10,955 nt of DNA from Paracoccaceae bacterium (GTDB lineage: Bacteria > Pseudomonadota > Alphaproteobacteria > Rhodobacterales > Rhodobacteraceae): positions 1 to 10,955 of the forward strand of contig JALXER010000356.1 in the NCBI GenBank assembly GCA_027069385.1. Reading direction: 5' to 3'. Shown piece by piece: positions 5,742 to 10,955 of the stretch. Within the stretch, counting starts at the first letter, position 1. Every line of letters begins with the position of its first letter. The notes beneath the pieces are model-generated. The model worked only from the letters and a program-made list of their open reading frames with translations. It was not told the DNA's origin and did no database searches. The translations under genes were made by a program, and so were the position numbers.

Positions 5742-7228
5742 TGGCTGAAGCTGAAAAACAGGCATCCGGTGGCGAAACCATTTTTGCCAATGACGAATTC
5801 GCCAACCTGTTGCAAAAGGAATTCCGGCCCAAATCCGACACCGCCAAAACAGCAGTAGAGGAAGCGGTTAAAACGCTGGCCGAACAGGCGCTGGCCAATA
5901 CCGCGCTGGTCTCGGACGATTCGCTGCGTACCATCGAAAGCATTATTGCCGAGATCGACAAAACCCTGACCGAGCAGGTTAACGAAATTATCCATCACCC
6001 CGATTTCCAGAAGCTGGAAAGTTCGTGGCGCGGCCTGTCCTATCTGGTCAACAACACAGAGACCGACGAGCAGCTGAAAATCAAGGTGATGAACATTTCC
6101 AAAAAGGATTTGTCCAAGACCCTGCGCAAGTTCAAAGGCACCGCATGGGACCAGTCGCCGATCTTCAAGAAGATCTACGAGGAAGAGTTCGGCCAGTTCG
6201 GCGGCGAACCCTATGGCAGCCTTGTGGGGGATTATCATTTCGACCATTCCCCGCCTGATGTGGAACTATTGGGCGAGATGGCCAAGATTGCCGCTTCGGC
6301 GCACGCGCCGTTCCTGACCGGTGCCGAACCCTCGCTGATGCAAATGGACAGCTGGGGCGAGCTGGCCAACCCGCGCGACCTGACCAAAATCTTTTCGACC
6401 CCCGAATATGCCGCCTGGCGCAGCCTGCGTGAAAGCGTTGACAGCCAGTATCTGGGGCTGGCCATGCCGCGCTTTCTTGGCCGGTTGCCTTATGGCGCCA
6501 AGACCGACCCGGTAGAGGATTTCGCCTTTGAGGAGGATACCACCGGTGCCAGCAGCGACAAGTATTCGTGGGTAAACGCGGCCTATGGCATGGCCACCAA
6601 CATCACCCGTTCGTTCAAGATGTATGGCTGGTGCACCCGTATTCGCGGGGTTGAATCCGGTGGCGCGGTGGAAAGCCTGCCAACCCATACTTTCCCCTCG
6701 GATGACGGTGGCGTTGACATGAAATGCCCCACCGAAATCGCGATTTCCGACCGTCGCGAGGCCGAGTTGGACCGCAATGGCCTGATGCCGCTGGTGCATC
6801 GTAAGAACACTGATTTTGCTGCCTTTATCGGCGCACACAGCCTTCACAAACCGGCGGAATATGATGATCCGGATGCCACAGCAAACGCAAATCTTGGCGC
6901 AAAATTGCCCTATTTATTTGCAACTTGCCGCTTCGCTCACTATCTCAAGTGTATTGTAAGAGACAAGATTGGATCATTTAAAGAACGCGCAGACATGGAA
7001 TCGTGGCTGCAGGAATGGATCAACAACTATGTAGACTTTAACGCCGACATTTCGCCGGAAGAGGTAAAGGCACAAAAACCGTTGGCCGCCGCCGAGGTGG
7101 TCGTCGAGGAGGTCGAGGGAAACCCCGGTTATTACTCCTCGAAGTTTTTCCTTCGCCCGCATTATCAGCTTGAAGGGCTGTCAGTATCGTTACGATTGGT
7201 ATCGAAACTGCCCTCCGAGAAAACCTGA
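5741..7228 (+). CDS. tssC: Type VI secretion system contractile sheath large subunit TssC (VipB)
   Basis: A full-length 495-residue sheath large subunit, partner of TssB. The landmarks are all present in order: HHPDFQKLESSWRGL (about 85-99), GDYHFDH, PSLMQMDSW, the MPRFLGRLPYG strand region, FEED, YGWCTRIRGVESGGAVESLP, KCPTEIAISDRREAEL, LPYLFATCRFAHYLK, RDKIGSF, VVVEEVEGNPGYYSSKF and the closing FLRPHYQLEGL. Translation starts on ATG overlapping the tssB stop (TAATG), with GGGGAGG at 5727-5733. Codon use is GC-rich as in neighbours, except for two stretches (6878-6993, codons 380-418, and 7181-7210, codons 481-490) that use GCA, TTA, GTA, AGA, GGA and TCA. No frame break occurs there. An 83-nt gap with a GC-rich hairpin separates it from hcp. 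Confidence 0.97.
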   Translation: MAEAEKQASGGETIFANDEFANLLQKEFRPKSDTAKTAVEEAVKTLAEQALANTALVSDDSLRTIESIIAEIDKTLTEQVNEIIHHPDFQKLESSWRGLSYLVNNTETDEQLKIKVMNISKKDLSKTLRKFKGTAWDQSPIFKKIYEEEFGQFGGEPYGSLVGDYHFDHSPPDVELLGEMAKIAASAHAPFLTGAEPSLMQMDSWGELANPRDLTKIFSTPEYAAWRSLRESVDSQYLGLAMPRFLGRLPYGAKTDPVEDFAFEEDTTGASSDKYSWVNAAYGMATNITRSFKMYGWCTRIRGVESGGAVESLPTHTFPSDDGGVDMKCPTEIAISDRREAELDRNGLMPLVHRKNTDFAAFIGAHSLHKPAEYDDPDATANANLGAKLPYLFATCRFAHYLKCIVRDKIGSFKERADMESWLQEWINNYVDFNADISPEEVKAQKPLAAAEVVVEEVEGNPGYYSSKFFLRPHYQLEGLSVSLRLVSKLPSEKT

Positions 7229-7246
7229 TGATCTAAACATCGCTTT

Positions 7247-7271
7247 GGCGGGGGGTGCCCCGCCCGGGCAC
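7247..7271 (+). promoter_or_regulatory. GC-rich hairpin(s) between tssC and hcp
   Basis: A perfect 7-bp stem, GGCGGGG (7247-7253) with CCCCGCC (7258-7264) and a 4-nt loop. A second 6-bp stem, GTGCCC (7255-7260) with GGGCAC (7266-7271), uses overlapping bases, so the two exclude each other. No T tract follows, so this is not a standard intrinsic terminator. It sits 18 nt after the tssC stop and 30 nt before the hcp ribosome binding site (AGGAG 7301-7305). Likely roles are an mRNA processing or stabilising element, or partial attenuation; this is inference. Confidence 0.5.
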
Positions 7272-7311
7272 GACTCAAATAAGAGACACCATGTAACCTT
7301 AGGAGATACTC

Positions 7312-7848
7312 ATGGCTTTTGACGCATTTTTCTATTTCACCGACCCGCAGGACAATTCCAAGGTTCCGGGCGAAACCCAGGATAACGAATTTTCCAAAAA
7401 GAAGGCGTTTGAATTGCTCAGCTTTTCAATCGGTGCGGAAAACAACATCAATATCGGTTCGATGTCCACAGGTGGCGGTGCCGGTAAGGCGACCTTCAAG
7501 GAATTTTCGATCACCAAGAAAACCGATATCGGTTCGCCGGGCCTGTTCCAGCAACTGGTGGTGGGCAAGCACTTCAAGGAAGCCGTTGTGGAATTGCGCC
7601 GTTCGGGCGGGTCAACCACGGCTTCGGGGGCAACCTTTATGAAGTTCATGTTCCTGCATGTGATGGTGCAGGATATGGAATGGACCGGTGCCGACGGCGA
7701 CGATGTTTGCGAGGAATCTATTACGCTGGTTTATGGCGCGATGCGGGTTGAATACATCCCGCAGGATGTGGATGGCACGATGCTGACCAAAAACGCCAAA
7801 AAGGCCGAATGGAGCCGGATCAAAAACGTGGCCTTTTATCAGGTCTAG
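7312..7848 (+). CDS. hcp: Type VI secretion system tube protein Hcp
   Basis: A 178-residue Hcp1-family protein. Hexameric rings of Hcp stack into the inner tube that is expelled when the sheath contracts, and Hcp is also a carrier for small effectors. Family features visible: the N-terminal AFDAFFYFTD strand, ELLSFSIGAENNINIGS, a Gly-rich loop STGGGAGKATFKEFSITKK, the helix SPGLFQQLVVGKHFKEAVVE, and the late strands ESITLVYGAMRVEYIPQ. The length is typical for a plain Hcp, with no C-terminal effector extension. AGGAG at 7301-7305 gives good spacing to the ATG. It lies between the sheath genes and tagJ and is flanked on both sides by hairpin-bearing gaps, unlike its tightly packed neighbours, which fits a transcript needed in high amount. 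Confidence 0.96.
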   Translation: MAFDAFFYFTDPQDNSKVPGETQDNEFSKKKAFELLSFSIGAENNINIGSMSTGGGAGKATFKEFSITKKTDIGSPGLFQQLVVGKHFKEAVVELRRSGGSTTASGATFMKFMFLHVMVQDMEWTGADGDDVCEESITLVYGAMRVEYIPQDVDGTMLTKNAKKAEWSRIKNVAFYQV

Positions 7849-7870
7849 GCCGGATAGGTGCTATGCTAGA

Positions 7871-7920
7871 CAACAGGATCGGTCCGGTGCTTTACGGCTC
7901 CGGGCCGGTCGGGGCTGTTG
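7871..7920 (+). promoter_or_regulatory. Long RNA hairpin between hcp and tagJ
   Basis: In RNA, CAACAG (7871-7876) pairs with CTGTTG (7915-7920). The inner arm GATCGGTCCGG (7877-7887) pairs along all 11 positions with CCGGGCCGGTC (7900-7910), allowing two G-U pairs, around a 12-nt loop; GGGG (7911-7914) bulges on the right side. That is 17 base pairs starting 22 nt after the hcp stop. No T tract follows; the tagJ ribosome binding site (AAGGG 7923-7927) comes straight after. It could shield the 3' end of an hcp transcript, act as a weak terminator, or dampen tagJ translation. Confidence 0.6.
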
Positions 7921-7933
7921 AGAAGGGTCAAAC

Positions 7934-8743
7934 ATGTCTGCCGAAGAAAGCCTGAAAACCGGAAATCTGGGTGAAACGCTGTCTGCGTTGACCGAGCAGG
8001 TCCGCGCCAACCCGTCCGACGCAAAACTGCGGGTGTTCCTGTTTCAGTTATTGTGTGTTCTGGGCGAGTGGAAACGCGCCATTACCCAGTTGAAGGTCTG
8101 TGCCGAGCTTGACCCTGAAAACCTGCAAATGGCCCAAAGCTATCGCGAGGCAATCATCTGCGAACTGGTACGCGAAAAGGTTTTCAAAGGTGAAAAGGCC
8201 CCGATGATATTTGGCAAGCCGCAAGACTGGATGGCCCTTTTGATTCAGGCGCTTGAACCGCTGAACCGCGGCGATACAGCAGCGGCAGCGCGGTTGCGCG
8301 CGCAGGCATTCGATCAGGCCCCGGCGCTTGCCGGTCAGGTTGACGGGCAGGCGTTTGCGTGGATTGCCGATGCGGATATGCGCCTTGGGCCGGTGCTGGA
8401 ACTGGTCATGAACGGCAACTATTACTGGGTGCCGTTTACCACGATCAAAAAGCTGAATTTCGAGGAACCCGTCGACCTGCGCGACCGGGTGTGGACGCCG
8501 GTACAGGTGACGTGGCAAAATGGCGGGCAGGTGGTGGGGTTCGTGCCGACCCGCTATCCCGATCCGGCCAATGACGCCGAAAAGCTGGCCAATATCACCA
8601 ACTGGCAGGATCTGGGCGACGAGACCTATACCGGCACGGGGCAACGCCTGTTGACCACCGATCAGGGCGATCTGGCCCTGATGGATATTCGCGAAATCGT
8701 ACTGGATGACAACCCCGATGCTTTGGGCGCCTCTGATGGCTGA
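7934..8743 (+). CDS. tagJ: Type VI secretion accessory protein TagJ (ImpE family)
   Basis: A 269-residue ImpE/TagJ family protein. In Pseudomonas aeruginosa the homologue HsiE1 binds the sheath subunit TssB and is thought to influence ClpV-driven sheath recycling; it is accessory and found only in some T6SS classes. The N-terminal part (about 5-80) is helical and TPR-like: LGETLSALTEQVRANPSDAK, LRVFLFQLLCVLGEWKRAI, and LDPENLQMAQSYR. The C-terminal part (about 130-255) is the mixed alpha/beta ImpE core, with FAWIADADMRLGPVLELVMN, NYYWVPFTTI and VDLRDRVWTPVQVTW, and family-typical GDLALMDIREI near the end. The start has AAGGG at 7923-7927. It is preceded by the long hairpin at 7871-7920. The last 8 nt overlap tssE. 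Confidence 0.92.
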   Translation: MSAEESLKTGNLGETLSALTEQVRANPSDAKLRVFLFQLLCVLGEWKRAITQLKVCAELDPENLQMAQSYREAIICELVREKVFKGEKAPMIFGKPQDWMALLIQALEPLNRGDTAAAARLRAQAFDQAPALAGQVDGQAFAWIADADMRLGPVLELVMNGNYYWVPFTTIKKLNFEEPVDLRDRVWTPVQVTWQNGGQVVGFVPTRYPDPANDAEKLANITNWQDLGDETYTGTGQRLLTTDQGDLALMDIREIVLDDNPDALGASDG

Positions 8744-9230
8744 TCCGGGCGAAAATGAACGGTTGCAACCCTCGCTGCTGGACCGGTTGACCGATTTCGC
8801 CCCTACCGAATTACAGGATTCCATTCATGACCGGATTATCGATATCCGGCGCTTGCGCGAAATTGTTTTGCGCGATCTGGGCTGGCTGCTGAACACCGTC
8901 AACCATGAAGGCGACATCGGCACTGACGAGTTTCCCAATGCGGCCAAGTCAACGTTGAATTATGGCATTACCGACATTTCCGGCAAGCGCGCCGCCGAGT
9001 CGCGCGGCTTCGAGCTGGAACGGATGATCCACAAGGCGATCGAGCAATTCGAACCGCGCATCATTCCGGGCAGCCTTAGCGTGACCCTGTCCAACGTCGA
9101 GGATTCGATGAAATCGCAGATTTTCTTTAATATTCAGGCCGATTTGTGGGCGCAACCCGTCCCCGTAGAGGTATACTTGCGCACCGAGCTGGATCTGGCT
9201 TCGGGCGAAATGCGGGTGAGCAAAGGGTAG
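8736..9230 (+). CDS. tssE: Type VI secretion system baseplate subunit TssE (gp25-like)
   Basis: A 164-residue gp25/GpW-family protein, the baseplate component from which the sheath starts to polymerise. Motifs: QPSLLDRLTD near the N-terminus, IVLRDLGWLLNT (43-54), the STLNYGITDISG strand/turn (72-83), FEPRI carrying the conserved Glu-Pro-Arg (106-108), and the closing strands VPVEVYLRTELDLASGEMRV. The ATG at 8736 is chosen because it overlaps the tagJ stop by 8 nt, a coupled arrangement, and gives the usual family N-terminus. In-frame ATGs at 8706 and 8718 would only add residues unlike TssE. The ribosome binding site is weak, consistent with translation by re-initiation after tagJ. tssF follows after 3 nt. 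Confidence 0.93.
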   Translation: MADPGENERLQPSLLDRLTDFAPTELQDSIHDRIIDIRRLREIVLRDLGWLLNTVNHEGDIGTDEFPNAAKSTLNYGITDISGKRAAESRGFELERMIHKAIEQFEPRIIPGSLSVTLSNVEDSMKSQIFFNIQADLWAQPVPVEVYLRTELDLASGEMRVSKG

Positions 9231-9233
9231 GAT

Positions 9234-10955
9234 ATGGACACACGCATCCTCAAGAAATACGAGGAAGAACTCGCCTTTATGCATGAAATGGGCGAGGAAT
9301 TTGCTGAATCCTATCCCAAGATTGCCGGCCGCCTGGGCATGGACGGGGTCGAAATCAAGGACCCTTATGTCGAGCGGATGATGGAAGGATTCGCCTTTCT
9401 GGCGGCGCGGGTCCAGCTTGAACTTGATCTGCAATATCCGGTGCTGACCCAGCATCTGCTTGAAATCGTCTATCCGCACTATCTGGCCCCGACCCCGTCA
9501 ACCTTTATCGCGCAATTCACCCCCGACCCCAAACAGGGCAGTATGAATGACGGGTTCACGCTGAAACGGGGTACCGAACTGCGCTCTCCGCTACGCGACG
9601 GCGATACCACGGCCTGCGTGTTCAAAACCAGTCACGACGTGACCCTTTGGCCCATAGAGATAGAGGAGGTCGAGTACCTGGACGGGCGCGGCGAGGTCGT
9701 CGCCGCCGGTGTGGGGGAAAACCGCAAGGCCAAGGCGGCCATCCGGTTGCGCCTGAAGGGCATCGACGGGGCCAGACTTTCCGACCTGAAACTGGATGAA
9801 CTGACACTATATATGAACGGCACCGGCTGGCAGCCCTGGAAGCTGTTCGAACACATCGCCAATGACGGGATTGCAGTTGCCGGACGCTCTACCGACAAGC
9901 GGGCCGACTGGACCTATGTACACCGGTTCAACACGATCAGCGAAACCGGATTTGACCCTGAACAGGCCATGCTGCCCTTTCCGGGCCAGAGCTTTGACGG
10001 CTATCGGTTATTGCAGGAATACTACACCCTGCCCAACCGGTTCTTTTTTACCCGCATCGGCGGGCTGAAACCGATCTTGCAGCAGGTCAAGGGCGACCAT
10101 TCGGTGGATATCTTTATCCTGACCTCGCAATCGCTGCCCGAGTTGAAGCCAAGCCTTGCGCCTGAATCGTTTGATCTGTTCGCCACGCCCGCCGTCAACC
10201 TGTTTCAAAAACGCTGCGACCGCGTGCATGTTACCGGACGCGATGTGGATTACCAGATCGTTCCCGACCGTACCGCGCCGCTGGACTTCGAGATTTATCA
10301 GGTGAATTCTGTCATCGGGATCAGCGCCGAGGGGCAGGATGACGTGGATTTCATGCCGTTCTATTCAGCGGATGATTATACCGCCGCCGGTGAATCCTAT
10401 ACCGCCTATTACACCCTGCGCCGCCGGATGCATCAACGCTCCGAACGTCAGCGGCTCAAGGGCAGCCGCACCTCTTATCTGGGGGCGGATACGTTTATCA
10501 ACATGGTGGACCAGATGCAGGCCCCCTATGGCGAGGGGGTGGAACAGTTGGCCATCAAGGCGCTTTGCACCAATCGCGACCTGCCGATGCTGCTGACCAC
10601 CGGTAAGGGCAAAACCGATTTTGACCTGCCCGACGGCGGGCCGGTTTCCTCGGTGCGGGCCTTGACCCCGATCACCCGCCCGCGTGCCAGTCTGGCGGTC
10701 GAGGGCGACAGCGCCTGGCGGCTGATCTCGCATCTATCGCTCAACTATCTGTCGATTTCCGAAACCGATCGCGGCGAACCGGCGGCGGCGCTGCGCGAGT
10801 TGCTGGGGATCTATGGCCCGCTTGGCGACAAAACCCTTGCCAAACAGCTAGAGGGCATCGCCCGGGTCTGGACTCGCCCGATCGTGCGGCGCATGGCCGA
10901 CGAGGTGCTGTCTACGGCGGTGCGCGGGTTGGAGATTAACGTCGAATTCGACGAG
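9234..10955 (+). CDS. tssF: Type VI secretion system baseplate subunit TssF (ImpG/VasA), 3' end outside window
   Basis: The frame is open from ATG 9234 to the last base, giving 574 residues without a stop. TssF proteins are usually around 600 residues, so only a short C-terminal piece is missing. TssF is part of the TssF-TssG-TssK baseplate wedge. The N-terminus is typical: ILKKYEEELAFMHEM, EFAESYPKIAGRL, then DPYVERMMEGFAFLAARVQL (43-62), and LLEIVYPHYLAPTPST (75-90). Later matches include the GWQPWKLF segment, the RRRMHQRSERQR basic stretch and the C-terminal LEINVEFDE, where the family's GxxV-type strand begins. AAGGG at 9223-9227 serves as ribosome binding site across the tssE stop. tssG is expected next. 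Confidence 0.94.
   Translation, partial: MDTRILKKYEEELAFMHEMGEEFAESYPKIAGRLGMDGVEIKDPYVERMMEGFAFLAARVQLELDLQYPVLTQHLLEIVYPHYLAPTPSTFIAQFTPDPKQGSMNDGFTLKRGTELRSPLRDGDTTACVFKTSHDVTLWPIEIEEVEYLDGRGEVVAAGVGENRKAKAAIRLRLKGIDGARLSDLKLDELTLYMNGTGWQPWKLFEHIANDGIAVAGRSTDKRADWTYVHRFNTISETGFDPEQAMLPFPGQSFDGYRLLQEYYTLPNRFFFTRIGGLKPILQQVKGDHSVDIFILTSQSLPELKPSLAPESFDLFATPAVNLFQKRCDRVHVTGRDVDYQIVPDRTAPLDFEIYQVNSVIGISAEGQDDVDFMPFYSADDYTAAGESYTAYYTLRRRMHQRSERQRLKGSRTSYLGADTFINMVDQMQAPYGEGVEQLAIKALCTNRDLPMLLTTGKGKTDFDLPDGGPVSSVRALTPITRPRASLAVEGDSAWRLISHLSLNYLSISETDRGEPAAALRELLGIYGPLGDKTLAKQLEGIARVWTRPIVRRMADEVLSTAVRGLEINVEFDE

Noticed and set aside
7247..7271. Rho-independent terminator after tssC
   Set aside because: A strong stem is present but no T tract follows, and hcp continues in the same direction with its own ribosome binding site only.
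8048..8824. A 258-codon minus-strand frame over tagJ
   Set aside because: The plus strand encodes a clear ImpE/TagJ protein with overlapping tssE; the antisense frame shows no domain or start signal.

Overview
The window is one end of a type VI secretion system (T6SS) locus from a moderately GC-rich proteobacterium. An alphaproteobacterium of the Rhodobacterales type is the best guess, from the style of the core T6SS proteins, the short TssA plus TagJ, and the GC-rich codon choice mixed with frequent GAA, AAA and TTT. No rRNA or tagged marker is present, so the taxonomic call is inference. No tRNA, CRISPR array, insertion sequence or integrase was seen.

Left third (1-3918), an envelope module. 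It starts with the 3' end of a gene whose product ends in a peptidoglycan-binding fold. A complete exported caspase-family (C14) protease follows, with its His/Cys pair intact. Two small lipoproteins come next: one has a glycine zipper plus coiled coil, the other is a short Gln/Ala-rich coiled coil. Pointing the other way, with its stop codon abutting the second lipoprotein's stop, is a membrane-anchored M15-type (VanY/L-Ala-D-Glu-like) zinc peptidase, expected to cut peptidoglycan peptides.

A 222-bp divergent intergenic region (3919-4140) separates the M15 gene from the T6SS operon and probably carries promoters for both. A TTGACA box lies at 4015.

Right two thirds (4141-10955), T6SS core genes on the + strand in the order tssA, tssB, tssC, hcp, tagJ (impE), tssE and tssF (cut by the window end). 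TssB and TssC form the contractile sheath, Hcp the inner tube, TssE and TssF baseplate parts, TssA the assembly organiser, and TagJ a TssB-binding accessory protein. Most junctions are tight or overlapping (tssB/tssC 1 nt, tagJ/tssE 8 nt, tssE/tssF 3 nt). The two gaps around hcp are about 85 nt each, and each holds a strong GC-rich RNA hairpin without a T tract. This suggests post-transcriptional separation of hcp dosage from the rest of the operon.

The main item for a second look is the combination of an exported caspase-like protease, two lipoproteins and an M15 peptidoglycan peptidase next to a T6SS. The M15 protein is a plausible functional counterpart of Acinetobacter TagX, which opens the cell wall for apparatus assembly. 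The caspase/lipoprotein set has no assigned T6SS role that I can name. TssJ, TssL, TssM, TssK, TssG, ClpV and VgrG are not visible here and may lie past the right edge.
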